Assembly (NCBI RefSeq): GCF_010669285.1
Contig: NZ_CP048711.1
Coordinates: forward strand, 2,914,001 to 2,978,000
Source: Kineobactrum salinum
GTDB lineage: Bacteria > Pseudomonadota > Gammaproteobacteria > Pseudomonadales > Halieaceae
Direction: 5' to 3'
DNA: 64,000 nt
Part shown: in pieces, positions 25,452-35,445 of the stretch
How the letters are laid out: every line of letters starts with the position of its first letter
Numbering within the stretch: position 1 is the stretch's first letter
Translations under genes and position numbers: made by a program
The notes under the pieces: generated by a model
Told to the model about the DNA's origin: nothing
The model's database searches: none
What the model saw: the letters and a program-made list of their open reading frames with translations, nothing else

Positions 25452-26917
25452 CGGTCCTGCTCCTGTATTGTTGCCGTCGAGTGTTGATTGCCAGCCAGGC
25501 TGCGCCACAACAGGTTGGCGGCATAGGCGCGCCAGGGACGCCACCGGGCGCTGGCCTGTTGCAGCTCCCCGCTGGTTCCCGGCAGCGCCTGCCAGGCTTT
25601 CTCCAGGCCCAGGTCGCGTGGCGGCAATATGTCCGGGTCGCCGTGGCCGCGCATAGCCACCATCGCCGTGGTCCAGGGGCCTATGCCGCGCACACTGCGC
25701 AATTGTGTCAATGACAGTGCAGGGGTGGCGGCCAGCAGTGCGCAGACGTCGCGCAGGGTCTGGCGCCGGCGCCCGGGCATCGGGAAATGCTCGTCCCCAA
25801 GCAACGCGATCAGGCCCGGTTCGGGAAACGCCACTGCCGTGGCATCTGTGGCGGTGGCCAGCGCCAGCCGCGAGCAGACATTGCGCGCAGCGGCAATACT
25901 GACCTGTTGGCCGACGATGGCACGGATGGTGGCCTCCGCACTGTTCCAGCACAGTGGCGAGCGGATTCCGGGAAAGCGCTGCAGCAGGGTCGCCAGCGCC
26001 GGCTCCCGGCCCAGGCAGGTGGCGATAACCGCGGGGTTGGCATCCAGGTCGAACATGCGACGCACCCGATGGACCAGCGCCGGCAACTGTTCCAGCCGGG
26101 GCCATTGCAGCGTCAGTTGCAGTGCGTTGCGTCCCGCCAGGGGACGTACTTCCAGCCATCCGCTGGCGCCGGCATCGGCCACGCGCCGCCGGTAGCAGTC
26201 ATCGGCGACCTGTTCTACCCCGGCTACTGCGTGACGCCGGTAAAAGTCCACCATACCTTCCCAGTCGTAGGGTGGACGGTACTGGAGTTGCAGCGAAATG
26301 GCACTGCCCGCCACTGGCTGGCGCCGTTGCTGGCGGCGGCGCAGCTCGCCGGGCGTGGTCTTGAAGGTGGCCTGGATTGCGCTGTTGAAGCGCCGCACAC
26401 TGCCAAAGCCGGCGGCAAAGGCAATATCGGTGACCGGCAGTGCGGTTTCCGCCAGCAGCTGTTTGGCGAACAGCAGCCGTGCATTCTGGGCCACCGCCTG
26501 GGGCGAGACGCCCAGCTCCCGCTGGAACAGTTTGCGCAGGTAGCGTTCGCCGACTCCCAACCGCTCGCTCAGCGTGGCGACGCTGCCGGCGCCATTCAGC
26601 GCGCCCTGCTGGATCAGTTGCAAACCGCGGCTGACGGTCACCGAACTGCCCCGCCAGGCAGGGCTGCCGGGCGCGGCTTCCGGGCGGCAGCGCAGGCAGG
26701 GCCGGTAGCCCGCCGCGGCTGCCTGGGCGGCTTCGCGATAATAGCGCACGTTCTTTTCTGCCGGGGTGCGGGCGGGACAGATCGGCCGGCAGTAAATGCC
26801 GGTAGTGCGCACCGCGATGAAGAATTCGCCATCAAAGCGCGGATCCCTTGCCAGTCTTGCCAGGCGGCAGGCTTCGGGGTCCAGCGGGGCGGTCATTGGC
26901 TGTGCGGCGGTCATCAT
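25448..26917 (-). CDS. alkA: AdaA-AlkA fusion: methylphosphotriester sensor, AraC HTH and 3-methyladenine glycosylase
   Basis: Three modules. First, an Ada-type zinc domain with Cys43, Cys47, Cys74 and Cys77 ([13 protein letters not shown]...RPCLRC), the methyl acceptor for phosphotriesters. Second, an AraC helix-turn-helix pair ([20 protein letters not shown]). Third, an AlkA glycosylase with the HhH motif [15 protein letters not shown] and catalytic Asp in [11 protein letters not shown]. It probably activates its own operon on methylation damage and excises alkylated bases. ATG 26917 is used (ATG 26914 and 26896 are alternatives). About 489 residues, normal for this fusion. ogt is coupled downstream. 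Confidence 0.93.
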   Translation of the reverse strand: MMTAAQPMTAPLDPEACRLARLARDPRFDGEFFIAVRTTGIYCRPICPARTPAEKNVRYYREAAQAAAAGYRPCLRCRPEAAPGSPAWRGSSVTVSRGLQLIQQGALNGAGSVATLSERLGVGERYLRKLFQRELGVSPQAVAQNARLLFAKQLLAETALPVTDIAFAAGFGSVRRFNSAIQATFKTTPGELRRRQQRRQPVAGSAISLQLQYRPPYDWEGMVDFYRRHAVAGVEQVADDCYRRRVADAGASGWLEVRPLAGRNALQLTLQWPRLEQLPALVHRVRRMFDLDANPAVIATCLGREPALATLLQRFPGIRSPLCWNSAEATIRAIVGQQVSIAAARNVCSRLALATATDATAVAFPEPGLIALLGDEHFPMPGRRRQTLRDVCALLAATPALSLTQLRSVRGIGPWTTAMVAMRGHGDPDILPPRDLGLEKAWQALPGTSGELQQASARWRPWRAYAANLLWRSLAGNQHSTATIQEQDR

Positions 26918-26995
26918 GGTTGCACTATAGTCTGCCGCGGAAACCGGCACTAGCCAGATCCGGCCCTGGATGACGCGGCCGCGCCGGCGGCAGAC

Positions 26996-27355
26996 TCAGA
27001 AGCTGGCAGCGTGTCGCAGGGTCCACAGAACCCTGGCGCAGAGCACGGTGGCCAGCAGGTCGGTGCCGGTGCGCAGCAGCGCCAGTGGTGGCCAGCTCCA
27101 GAGCCCGGTCTGACTCAGGCCGAGCAGGGTGAATGTCCCGCAGACGACGATGGCGAGAAACAGCGTAAAACGGGAGCGGCCAAACAGCCCGATCGCCATC
27201 AGCAGATAGATGCTGCCGGTCAGCGCTGTCAGCAGAGTCTCCTCGGTGAGCCGGTAGCGCCACAGCCCCGTGATTTGCCACAGGCCGCTGGCGGTCACCA
27301 GCAGGGCCGCCCAGTTGCGCTCACTCATTGCAGGCATTGCGGGCCGCTCAAACAT
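26996..27355 (-). CDS. Hypothetical four-helix membrane protein
   Basis: 119 residues with about four hydrophobic helices (WAALLVTASGLWQITGLW, TLLTALTGSIYLLMAIGLFG, RFTLFLAIVVCGTFTLLGL, and a C-terminal one). No family is recognised. It sits between the alkylation-repair operon and the liu cluster, on the same strand as both, with about 65-80 bp gaps on each side. Function unknown. Confidence 0.6.
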   Translation of the reverse strand: MFERPAMPAMSERNWAALLVTASGLWQITGLWRYRLTEETLLTALTGSIYLLMAIGLFGRSRFTLFLAIVVCGTFTLLGLSQTGLWSWPPLALLRTGTDLLATVLCARVLWTLRHAASF

Positions 27356-27420
27356 GACCGTCTCCCCGTGTTGGCTTGTTGATCGCGATGCGGTGGGCGG
27401 ACTGGCGCGCCTGACCGGAC

Positions 27421-28320
27421 TCAGCCGGCGCCCAGGGCACGGGCCACCCGCGAACCACTGTCGCGATCCAGCGCCGCACAGATGCGATTGCCGGCCGCTA
27501 CCACTGTCTGCAGATCCACCCCGGTGGTTATGCCCAGGCCATTGAGCAGGTACAGCACATCTTCGGTGGCGACATTGCCTGAGGCGCCGCGGGCATAGGG
27601 ACAGCCACCGAGCCCTGCTACCGAGGCATCCACCGTCGCGATACCGTGCTGCAGCGCCACCAGGATATTGGCCAGTGCCTGACCGTAGGTGTCGTGGCAG
27701 TGGACAGCCAGCCGGTCGGCGCCGATATCCTGCAGCAGGGTTGTCAACAGGCGGTCCATGCTGCCGGCGGTGCCGGTACCGATCGTGTCGCCCAGTGATA
27801 CTTCGTAGCAGCCCATATCCAGCAGCGAGTGACTGACCCGGGCCACTGCCGCGGGATCGATGTCGCCCTCATAGGGACAGCCCAATACGCAGGAGACGTA
27901 GCCGCGCACCGGCAGCTGTGCCTTCCTGGCCGCTGCCATCACCGGTTCGAAACGCAGCAGGCTCTCGGCAATGCTGCAGTTGATGTTCTTTTGCGAGAAG
28001 GCCTCGGAAGCGGAGGCAAATACCGCCACTTCATCCGCCCCCGCTGCCTGCGCCCGCTCGAAGCCCTGCAGATTGGGCGTCAGGGCGCTGTAGCGCACCC
28101 CGGGGCGTCGCTGCAGGCCGGCGAATACGGCCTCACTGTCGGCCATCTGGGGCACCCATTTGGGATTGACGAAGCTGCCTGCCTCGATCACCGGCAGGCC
28201 TGCCGCGGCCAGATCGTCGACCAGCTGCAGCTTGGCCTGCAGCGGGATGGTTTGTGATTCGTTCTGCAGTCCGTCCCGGGGGCCCACTTCCACCAGGGTG
28301 ACCTGTGCCGGCAATGCCAT
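27421..28320 (-). CDS. liuE: Hydroxymethylglutaryl-CoA lyase
   Basis: Cleaves 3-hydroxy-3-methylglutaryl-CoA to acetyl-CoA and acetoacetate, the last step of leucine and isovalerate catabolism (also called mvaB). TIM-barrel signatures: [12 protein letters not shown] (metal and catalytic Arg), [45 protein letters not shown] (metal His pair), and [17 protein letters not shown] with the active-site Cys. 299 residues. Adjacent to liuD with no gap; last gene of the liu operon. Confidence 0.96.
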   Translation of the reverse strand: MALPAQVTLVEVGPRDGLQNESQTIPLQAKLQLVDDLAAAGLPVIEAGSFVNPKWVPQMADSEAVFAGLQRRPGVRYSALTPNLQGFERAQAAGADEVAVFASASEAFSQKNINCSIAESLLRFEPVMAAARKAQLPVRGYVSCVLGCPYEGDIDPAAVARVSHSLLDMGCYEVSLGDTIGTGTAGSMDRLLTTLLQDIGADRLAVHCHDTYGQALANILVALQHGIATVDASVAGLGGCPYARGASGNVATEDVLYLLNGLGITTGVDLQTVVAAGNRICAALDRDSGSRVARALGAG

Positions 28321-30324
28321 TTATGCGTCCTCTGACTCGGGGGTAAAGACCAACAATTCGGCGCCGCCGTCCACCAGGTCGCCTGCCTCGAAGTAGAATT
28401 GTTCTACCACGCCGGCGGCGGGGGCGCGAATGGTATGTTCCATTTTCATGGCCTCCATGACCAGCAGCGGGGTTTGCGCCTCCACCCGGCTGCCCGCGGC
28501 AACCAGCAAGGTAACCACGGTGCCATTCATCGGCGCGGTCAGGCCGCCGCTGCCACCGCTGCTGTCGGTTTCACCGGTGTCCGGCCGCAGCTCACGGAAG
28601 TGGCAGGCGCCATCTGCCAGGTACAGGGTAAAACCGTCCTCGGTGCGGGCCAGCGTGGCACGCTGGCGGTGCCCGGCCAGCTCAAAACGCAGTTCATCGC
28701 CCTCCAGCTCGCCGCGCAGGACCGTATCCTGGTCATTGGCAGTGATCCGGTAACTGCCGTCGCGCTGCTGCTCCACCGCCGCAGTATAATCCTGTTGATG
28801 GCAATGCAGGATAAAACGGTGGCTGTGGGGCTCATTCAGGCGCCAGGCATTGCCGCTGTGCCACGGCGACCAGGGGTCGCTGCAGGCGCCGGGTGCAGCC
28901 TGCTGTTGCCGGTACAGCAGCAGTGCCAGCGCCGCCAGCGGCAGCTCCCGCCGCAGGTCCTGCTGGCGCTCGTGAAAAATCAGTTCGCCGTGACGTTCGA
29001 TGAAACCGGTATCCAGCTCGGCCCGCTGGAACGGGGCGCAGGTGGCGAGGTTGTAGAGAAAGTCCAGGTTGGTGACCGTGCCGCCAATGCGATAATCCGC
29101 CAGTGCGCTGGCCAGGCGCTGCAGGGCCCGCTCCCGGGACTCGTCCCAGACGATCAGCTTGGCGATCATCGGGTCGTAGTAGACACTGATTTCATCGCCC
29201 TGCTGGACCCCGGTATCCACCCGCACATGGGCCGATTCCGTCGGCGGGCGAAGGTAGGCGAGCTTGCCGGTGACCGGCAGAAAATCATTGTCCGGATCCT
29301 CCGCATAGATGCGCGCCTCGAAGGCATGGCCGCGCAGTACCAGCTGCTCCTGGCGCAGCGGCAGCGGTTCCTCACTGGCCACCAGCAACTGCCATTCCAC
29401 CAGGTCCTGACCGGTAATCATTTCGGTGACCGGATGCTCGACCTGCAGGCGGGTATTCATCTCCATGAAATAGAAACTGCCATCTTCGTCAAGCAGGAAC
29501 TCCACCGTGCCGGCGCCCCGGTAGTCGATGGCCTGGGCCGCCTGCAACGCGGTGGTGCCCATGGCCTCGCGCAGCGCGTCGGTCATGCCCGGCGCCGGCG
29601 CCTCTTCGATCACCTTCTGGTGACGGCGCTGCACAGAACAATCCCGCTCCGCCAGGTAAATGCCGTTGCCGTGGTTGTCGCAGAACACCTGCACCTCCAC
29701 ATGGCGGGGCTTGGTTAGGTATTTTTCCACCAGCATGGTGGCATCGCCAAAACTGGCGCTGGACTCGCGCTGCGCCGCTGCCAGCGCCGCGTCGAACTCA
29801 TCCCCTGACCACACCTGGCGCATGCCCTTGCCGCCACCGCCGGCGGTGGCCTTGAGCAGCACCGGGTAGCCCATCCGGTCCGCCTCCGTCCGCAGTAGCG
29901 TCGGGTCCTGGTCATCGCCGTGATAACCCGGCACCAGTGGCACCCCGGCCTCGCCCATGATGTGCTTGGCGGCAGACTTGGAACCCATGGCCTCGATCGC
30001 TGCGGTGGGCGGACCGACAAAACAGATGCCGTTATCGGCACAGGCGCGGGCGAAACCGGCATTCTCCGACAGGAAGCCGTAGCCCGGATGGATGGCCTGG
30101 GCGCCGGTGCTGCGGGCGGCCTCGATAATCCGCTCTGCCACCAGATAGGACTCGCGCGCCGGGGCCGGACCGATGTGCACCGCTTCATCCGCGAGCTGCA
30201 CATGCAGCGCGTTGCGGTCGGCCTCGGAATACACCGCTACCGTGGCGATGCCCAGGCGCTGTGCCGTTCTGATGATGCGGCAGGCGATTTCGCCGCGGTT
30301 GGCAATCAGCAGCTTGTTAAACAT
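28321..30324 (-). CDS. liuD: Methylcrotonyl-CoA carboxylase, biotin-carrying alpha subunit
   Basis: Carboxylates its biotin and, with LiuB, converts 3-methylcrotonyl-CoA to 3-methylglutaconyl-CoA. N-terminal biotin carboxylase domain: KLLIANRGEIACRII, the ATP-grasp KATAGGGGKGMR, and FLLDEDGSFYFMEMNTRLQVEHPVTE. The biotin carboxyl carrier domain at the end has the biotinylated Lys in VMEAMKMEHTIRAP. Length 667 is usual for this subunit. It lies 3 bp from liuC and directly abuts liuE. birA, the ligase that would biotinylate it, lies close by at 35446. Confidence 0.95.
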   Translation of the reverse strand: MFNKLLIANRGEIACRIIRTAQRLGIATVAVYSEADRNALHVQLADEAVHIGPAPARESYLVAERIIEAARSTGAQAIHPGYGFLSENAGFARACADNGICFVGPPTAAIEAMGSKSAAKHIMGEAGVPLVPGYHGDDQDPTLLRTEADRMGYPVLLKATAGGGGKGMRQVWSGDEFDAALAAAQRESSASFGDATMLVEKYLTKPRHVEVQVFCDNHGNGIYLAERDCSVQRRHQKVIEEAPAPGMTDALREAMGTTALQAAQAIDYRGAGTVEFLLDEDGSFYFMEMNTRLQVEHPVTEMITGQDLVEWQLLVASEEPLPLRQEQLVLRGHAFEARIYAEDPDNDFLPVTGKLAYLRPPTESAHVRVDTGVQQGDEISVYYDPMIAKLIVWDESRERALQRLASALADYRIGGTVTNLDFLYNLATCAPFQRAELDTGFIERHGELIFHERQQDLRRELPLAALALLLYRQQQAAPGACSDPWSPWHSGNAWRLNEPHSHRFILHCHQQDYTAAVEQQRDGSYRITANDQDTVLRGELEGDELRFELAGHRQRATLARTEDGFTLYLADGACHFRELRPDTGETDSSGGSGGLTAPMNGTVVTLLVAAGSRVEAQTPLLVMEAMKMEHTIRAPAAGVVEQFYFEAGDLVDGGAELLVFTPESEDA

Positions 30325-30327
30325 GGC

Positions 30328-31119
30328 TCAATTCCCGATCCAGTTGGGTTGGCGTTTTTCCAGAAAGGCAGCCAGGCCCTCCTGGCCTTCATGCGACACG
30401 CGGATATGGGCGATACGGGCACAGGTATCCTCCACCAGCTCGGCGTCCAGCTCCTGCCCGGCGACACCGCGGATCAGATCCTTGGCGGCACGCACCGCCT
30501 GCGGCCCGTTCTGCAACAGACGCTCCACCAGCGCCTCCACCCCGGCGTCCAGCTCAGCTTCGGCCACCACCTCGCTGACCAGCCCCAGCTGCAACGCCCG
30601 GCGGGCATCGATGCGCTCGGCAGTGAGAAAATAGCGCCGCGCTGCGCGCTCGCCGATGGCCTTGATGACATAGGGGCTGATGGTCGCCGGTACCAGCCCG
30701 ATGCGGACCTCGGACAGCGCAAACCCCGCTCCCTCTGTGGCCACGGCCATGTCGCAGCAACTGACCAGCCCCACCGCGCCCCCAAAGGCGGCACCCTGAA
30801 CCCGCGCAATCGTGGGCTGGGGTAACTCGTACAGGGCCTTCAACATACCCGCCAGCGCTTCGGCATCGCGCATGTTGTGGCCGTAGTCGTAACCGGCCAT
30901 GCGCTGCATCCAGGCGGCGTCGGCGCCGGCGGAGAAGCTCTTGCCATTGGACGCCAGCACCACCACCCGCACTTCATCGCGCCCGGCGAGCTGATCGAAC
31001 CCCTCCCGCAGCCGCGCGATGATCGCATCGTCGAAGGCATTGTGCTTGTCGGGCCGATTGAGCGTGACCGTGGCTACGCCGCGGGAGTCGATGTCGGTGA
31101 TTACAGTATCGGTGACCAT
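30328..31119 (-). CDS. liuC: Methylglutaconyl-CoA hydratase (enoyl-CoA hydratase/isomerase family)
   Basis: Hydrates 3-methylglutaconyl-CoA to HMG-CoA. Crotonase-fold landmarks: VATVTLNRPDKHNAFDDAII, the oxyanion-hole segment NGKSFSAGADAAWMQRM, and ARVQGAAFGGAVGLVSCCDM, then AEGAGFALSEVRIGLVPATI with the catalytic Glu region. 263 residues. The assignment to this particular hydratase rests on its place in the liu cluster. Separated from liuB by 698 bp of repeat-rich sequence. Confidence 0.92.
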   Translation of the reverse strand: MVTDTVITDIDSRGVATVTLNRPDKHNAFDDAIIARLREGFDQLAGRDEVRVVVLASNGKSFSAGADAAWMQRMAGYDYGHNMRDAEALAGMLKALYELPQPTIARVQGAAFGGAVGLVSCCDMAVATEGAGFALSEVRIGLVPATISPYVIKAIGERAARRYFLTAERIDARRALQLGLVSEVVAEAELDAGVEALVERLLQNGPQAVRAAKDLIRGVAGQELDAELVEDTCARIAHIRVSHEGQEGLAAFLEKRQPNWIGN

Positions 31120-31203
31120 TGTTTAGTTCCTGTTCTGAATAAGCTGTGGCATTGGCATTGGCAGCGTGATCGCAGGTTGCTGTTCTGAATGACCTGCGGC
31201 GCT

Positions 31204-31322
31204 GGCAGCGCGAGGACGGGGGGCGCCTGGCGGGACACGCCGCAAGTACATCCCTGTAGGCTCGGTGGCGGCCATCCATGGCCGCCAACGGTCCCGCCAG
31301 GCGCCCCCCGCCCTCACGCTGC
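31204..31322. repeat. Palindromic repeat element B, copy 1
   Basis: Outer perfect 18-bp inverted arms at 31218-31235 and 31292-31309 (left arm GGGGGGCGCCTGGCGGGA), extended imperfectly to about 30 bp on each side. The 64-bp core at 31232-31295 contains an inner palindrome, TGGCGGCCAT and ATGGCCGCCA, at 31266-31287. The core matches copy 2 at 57 of 64 positions. Confidence 0.85.
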
Positions 31323-31480
31323 CTCGACTATCGGACTTCGTAGTTATTTTGGGTGTTCCACTTACTGGAAACCTGGGGTTCGGGCTCGCGAATTTTAATT
31401 TGACGGGGTAGTCAGGGTATGGACGTGACCTTGGCCAGTTCGGGTCAGTGGAGGTGACTGAGAGCTCACTCCACTGTATT

Positions 31481-31528
31481 GGGTACGACCACCACCAAGC
31501 GCATTCGTATGTGCCTGTAGCATGTCCC
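31481..31528. repeat. Palindromic repeat element B, diverged partial copy
   Basis: Read on the - strand, this begins GGGACATGCTACAGGCACAT and follows the element B core with several substitutions for about 48 bp. It lacks the inner ATGGCCGCC palindrome and the outer arms. Same orientation as copy 2. Confidence 0.55.
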
Positions 31529-31577
31529 GGCAGATTCGTGCATCCGGTAGCGGATCTCGCTCCCAAGGCAAGGGGGT

Positions 31578-31681
31578 GGCGCCGTGGAGGCCTTCCCGGG
31601 ACCGTTGGCGGCCATGGACGGCCGCCACCGAGCGCACATGGATGTGCTTGTAGCGTGTCCCGGGAAGGCCTCCACGGCGCC
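31578..31681. repeat. Palindromic repeat element B, copy 2 (inverted)
   Basis: Perfect 24-bp inverted arms at 31578-31601 and 31658-31681 (left arm starts GGCGCCGTGGAGGCCTTCCC). The 64-bp core at 31598-31661 is the reverse complement of copy 1, with 7 differences. Beyond the shared GGGA/TCCC edge the arms are unrelated to those of copy 1, yet each pair is perfectly self-complementary. Confidence 0.85.
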
Positions 31682-31817
31682 GCACCCGAATTCGAAGCAC
31701 CCAGCGCCGCACCCGAATTCAAAGCACCCAACCCCGACTCCGGCACCGACCGCAACACCGACTTCGAAGCACCCAACACCGATCTCGAAGCGATCCTAAC
31801 CACCAACATCAGCAGGC

Positions 31818-33425
31818 TCACATCCGAAACACCCCGAAGCGCGATTCCTCCACCGGGGCATTCAGGGTGGCGGATATCGCCAGGCCCAGCACCGTGCGGG
31901 TGTCCGCGGGGTCGATGACGCCATCGTCCCAGAGCCGGGCGGAGGCATAGTAGGGGTGGCCCTGTTTCTCGTAGAGATCCAGGATCGGTTGCTTGAAGGC
32001 TGCTTCCTCCTCCTTGCTCATTGTCTTGTCCTCCCGCGCCAGCTGATCCTGCTTCACCGTCGCCAGTACCCCGGCCGCCTGTTCCCCGCCCATCACCGAG
32101 ATGCGCGCGTTGGGCCACATGAACAGGAAGCGGGGTTCATAGGCGCGACCGCACATCGCGTAGTTGCCGGCGCCGAAGGAGCCGCCGATCATGATCGTGA
32201 ATTTGGGGACCCTGGCGCAGGCGACCGCGTGGACCATTTTCGCGCCGTGGCGGGCGATACCGCCGGCCTCGTACTGCTTGCCGACCATGAAGCCGGTGAT
32301 GTTCTGCAGGAAGACCAGCGGAATCTTGCGCTGGGCGCACAGTTCGACGAAGTGTGCGCCCTTGAGCGCCGACTCTCCGAACAGGATGCCGTTATTGGCG
32401 ATGATGCCCACCGGGTACCCGTGGATGCGGGCAAAGCCGCAGACCAGGCTTTCGCCATAGAGGGCCTTGAATTCATCGAATTCGGAGCCGTCGACGATGC
32501 GGGCGATGACTTCGCGTACATCGTAGGGCTGGCGGGTATCGGCGGGGATGACGCCGTAGAGTTCGCTGGGATCGTACAGCGGCGCCACTGGTTCCCGCAG
32601 GTCCATTGTCACCGGCTTGACCCGGTTCAGGCGGGCCACTGCGCGCCGCATCAGTTCCAGCGCGTGGTGATCGTTGTTGGCGTAGTGGTCGGTGACCCCG
32701 GAGGTGCGGCAGTGGACGTCGGCGCCGCCCAGTTCCTCGGCGCTGACCACTTCCCCGGTGGCCGCCTTTACCAGCGGGGGGCCGCCCAGGAAGATGGTGC
32801 CCTGGTTCTTGACGATGATGGACTCGTCTGCCATGGCCGGCAGATAGGCGCCGCCGGCGGTGCAGGAACCGAGTACTGCGGCGATCTGGGGAATGCCCTG
32901 GGCCGACATCCGGGCCTGGTTGTAGAAGGCGTGGCCGAAGTGCTCGCGGTCGGGGAAGACCTCATCCTGCAGCGGCAGGAAGGCGCCGCCGGAGTCGACC
33001 AGATACAGGCAGGGCAGCCTGTTTTGCTCGGCGATGGTCTGGGCGCGGCCCTGCTTCTTGACGGTGAGGGGGTAGTAGGTGCCGCCCTTTACGGTCGCGT
33101 CGTTGACGAAGATCATGCACTCCTGACCCGCCACCTGGCCGATACCGGTGATGATGCCGGCGCCGGGGACTTCGTCTTCGTAGACTTTGTAGGCGGCCAG
33201 CTGGGACAGTTCGAGGAAGGGCGAGCCGGGGTCCAGCACGGCCTGCAGCCGCTCGCGGGGCAGCAGCTTGCCGCGCGAGACATGCCGTTGTTGGGCCTTC
33301 TCGCCGCCGCCTTCACGGATCTTCGCTACCAGCTGGCGCAAGTCGTCCACCTGGGCCTGCATGTGCTCGTGGTTGGCCCGGAAAGTTTCGTCCCGCGGGT
33401 TGAGGCTTGATTGCAACACGGTCAT
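31818..33425 (-). CDS. liuB: Methylcrotonyl-CoA carboxylase, carboxyltransferase beta subunit
   Basis: Transfers carboxyl from LiuD biotin to 3-methylcrotonyl-CoA. The carboxyltransferase fold shows [68 protein letters not shown] and the CoA-binding [19 protein letters not shown], followed by [20 protein letters not shown] and [13 protein letters not shown]. 535 residues, standard length. It starts 14 bp after liuA. Confidence 0.96.
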   Translation of the reverse strand: MTVLQSSLNPRDETFRANHEHMQAQVDDLRQLVAKIREGGGEKAQQRHVSRGKLLPRERLQAVLDPGSPFLELSQLAAYKVYEDEVPGAGIITGIGQVAGQECMIFVNDATVKGGTYYPLTVKKQGRAQTIAEQNRLPCLYLVDSGGAFLPLQDEVFPDREHFGHAFYNQARMSAQGIPQIAAVLGSCTAGGAYLPAMADESIIVKNQGTIFLGGPPLVKAATGEVVSAEELGGADVHCRTSGVTDHYANNDHHALELMRRAVARLNRVKPVTMDLREPVAPLYDPSELYGVIPADTRQPYDVREVIARIVDGSEFDEFKALYGESLVCGFARIHGYPVGIIANNGILFGESALKGAHFVELCAQRKIPLVFLQNITGFMVGKQYEAGGIARHGAKMVHAVACARVPKFTIMIGGSFGAGNYAMCGRAYEPRFLFMWPNARISVMGGEQAAGVLATVKQDQLAREDKTMSKEEEAAFKQPILDLYEKQGHPYYASARLWDDGVIDPADTRTVLGLAISATLNAPVEESRFGVFRM

Positions 33426-33439
33426 GGGGCGGACTCCGG

Positions 33440-34608
33440 TCAGGCGGTTTCGTTGAACAGTTCGCGGCCGATCAGCATGCGGCGGATTTCCGAGGTGCCG
33501 GCGCCGATCTCGTAGAGCTTGGCATCGCGCAGCAGGCGGCCAGCGTTGGCTTCATTGGTATAGCCAAAGCCGCCCAGCGCCTGGATGGCCTGCAGCGCCA
33601 TCTGGGTGGCTTTTTCGGCGGTGTAGAGTATGACCGCGGCGCAGTCCTTGCGACTCTCCTCGCCCCGGTCGCAGGCAGCGGCGACGGCGTAGAGGTAGGC
33701 GCGGCTGGCGGAGAGGTCGGTGTACATGTCCGCCAGCTTGCCCTGCATCAGCTGGAATTCGCCGATGCTCTGGCCGAACTGCTTGCGGTCGTGAACGTAG
33801 GGGATCACTTCGTCCAGGCAGGCCTGCATGATGCCCACGGGACCCCGGAGAGCACGGTACGCTCGTAGTCCAGGCCCGACATCAACACTTTCACGCCCTG
33901 ACCCTCGCCACGCAGGATGTTTTCCGCCGGCACCGGCGTGTTGTCGAATACCAGCTCGCAGGTATTGGAACCGCGCATGCCCAGCTTGTCCAGCTTGGGG
34001 GACCGGGAAAAGCCGGGGAAGTCGCGCTCCACCAGGAAGGCGGTAATGCCTTTCGAGCCCGCTTCGGGGTCAGTCTTGGCGTAGATCACGTAGACATCGG
34101 CGTCGGGGCCGTTGGTGATCCACATCTTGGCGCCGTTCAGGTAATAGGTGTCACCCTCCCGGCGGGCTTGCAGCTTCATGCTCACAACGTCAGAACCCGC
34201 ATTGGGCTCGGACATTGCCAGCGCGCCGACATGCTCACCGCTGCACAGGCGGGGCAGGTACTTCTGCTTCTGTGTTTCGTTGCCGTTCTTGCTGATCTGG
34301 TTCAGGCACAGGTTGGACATCGCGCCGTAGGACAGTCCCACCGAGGCCGACGCGCGGCTGATCTCCTCCATCACGATACAGTGTGCCAGGTAGCCCATGT
34401 CCGAGCCGCCGTACTGCTCCGCCACGGTAATGCCCAGCAGGCCCATGTCACCGAACTTGCGCCACAGGTCGGCGGGAAACTCGTTGTCCCGGTCGATGTC
34501 GGCGGCGCGGGGGGCGATCTCCTTCTGGCACATCTGGTGGACCGCGTCGCGCAACATGTCCAGTTCTTCGCCGAGGCCGAACTTGAGGGTGGGATAGCTG
34601 GTGTTCAT
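33440..34608 (-). pseudogene. liuA: Isovaleryl-CoA dehydrogenase, frameshifted
   Basis: FAD-dependent dehydrogenase oxidising isovaleryl-CoA to 3-methylcrotonyl-CoA, the first liu step. Upstream part: [55 protein letters not shown], and [11 protein letters not shown], whose Glu is at the catalytic position typical of isovaleryl-CoA dehydrogenase. The downstream part continues in another frame with [20 protein letters not shown] to the end. Adding one G (coding strand; C run at 33843-33846) restores [10 protein letters not shown]. Everything else is well conserved in an otherwise complete operon, so a sequence error is likely. ATG 34608, with AGGAA upstream. Confidence 0.88.
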
Positions 34609-34753
34609 CGTCAGTTCCTGTGTGGTCAATTGGCAAAGGTGGCGTGCCCGAAGGCCGGCTCTGGTGATGCTGGCGCCGATACGGGTTCGGCCCGGGTCTG
34701 GCAGTGATCAGTGGGGGGCGGACTGCGGCGGCGGCAAGAGTGGTGGTGCACGG

Positions 34754-35134
34754 TCATGCCAGGTCCACCAACGCCTGTTCGCAGAGCTGCTGGACTTCGT
34801 CCAGGCCCCGCAACATTTCCTCGATATCCCGTTGCTGCCGCAGCAGCCGTGCGCGTTTTTCCCCGACAGTATTGATCAAGGAGTGTAGCTGCTCCCGATT
34901 ATTGTGCTCGGGGTCGTACATGTCGATGACCTCGACACTCTCCTGCAGGCTCAAACCGATACGCTTGCCGCGCAGAATCAGCTTGATGCGCACCCGGTCA
35001 GCGGCGCTGTAGAGCCGTTTCTGGCCTTCGCGCCGGGGGTGAATCAGGCCCTTCTCCTCGTAAAAGCGGATGGTCCGGGTGGTAACGCCGAATTCCCGGG
35101 CCAGGTCGGAGATGGTGTAGGTCTTGTCGGTCAT
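34754..35134 (-). CDS. liuR: MerR-family regulator of the liu cluster
   Basis: N-terminal winged HTH of the MerR type (YTISDLAREFGVTTRTIRFYEEKGLIHPRREGQKRLYS), then a coiled-coil dimerisation helix ending in LRGLDEVQQLCEQALVDLA. At 126 residues it lacks a large effector domain, as LiuR proteins do. LiuR represses branched-chain acyl-CoA catabolism genes in many proteobacteria. It lies 145 bp upstream of liuA on the same strand, and an operator-like palindrome sits just upstream of it. The ATG at 35134 is preferred over earlier in-frame starts because the HTH begins there. Confidence 0.9.
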   Translation of the reverse strand: MTDKTYTISDLAREFGVTTRTIRFYEEKGLIHPRREGQKRLYSAADRVRIKLILRGKRIGLSLQESVEVIDMYDPEHNNREQLHSLINTVGEKRARLLRQQRDIEEMLRGLDEVQQLCEQALVDLA

Positions 35135-35445
35135 TCGGAGCGCGACCTCTGTGGTCTGGCAGTGAACTATGGTGGAACTATAAACCAAGTTGACGTTGAC
35201 GTAAACGTATAGATGATCGCTACTGGATTCCATGAGGATGATCTGCCGGAGAGTAGCCAGATCACGCTGGCGGTTGCTCGGGGCCTGAACTATTAATCGG
35301 AGGTGCCGCCCATCAGGCGCAGGCCCTGGGGCAGGGTGGCCAGCCAGCGGCGCAGGCATCGGGGCCGGTGTTTAGCCCGTTGAAGCGGGTCCATTTTTGC
35401 TATCATCCGCAGTTGGCTTTTGAATTGAACGGAAACACGGCCCCT
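35135..35445. other. Divergent intergenic region between liuR and birA
   Basis: Contains the candidate liuR promoter and operator (35177-35205). The part nearer birA, 35290-35400, is GC-rich with no recognisable element apart from CATTTTTGC-type promoter-like AT stretches near 35390-35420. No gene is seen. Confidence 0.5.
35177..35205 (-). promoter_or_regulatory. Candidate liuR promoter with LiuR operator
   Basis: On the - strand, TTTACG (35200-35205) and TATAGT (35177-35182) are separated by 17 bp, a good sigma-70 pair. The -35 end overlaps an imperfect palindrome, TTGACGT-TG-ACGTAAA on the + strand (35190-35205), resembling the ACGT-rich boxes reported for LiuR. Autoregulation and control of liuA are inferred. 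Confidence 0.55.

Larger units (their letters stand above)
31120..31817. other. Repeat-rich intergenic region between liuB and liuC
   Basis: 698 bp without a credible gene, splitting an otherwise compact operon. It holds two full palindromic repeat elements (31204-31322 and 31578-31681) and one diverged partial copy (31481-31528). It also holds a short direct repetition, GCGCCGCACCCGAATTC and GCGCCGCACCCGAATTC, at about 31677-31725. Any liuC-E transcript from the liuR/liuA side would have to pass through these hairpins. Confidence 0.75.

Noticed and set aside
31123-32118. Protein-coding frames across the liuB-liuC gap
   Set aside because: Translations follow the palindromic repeats and run into liuB on the same strand out of frame; no domain is seen.
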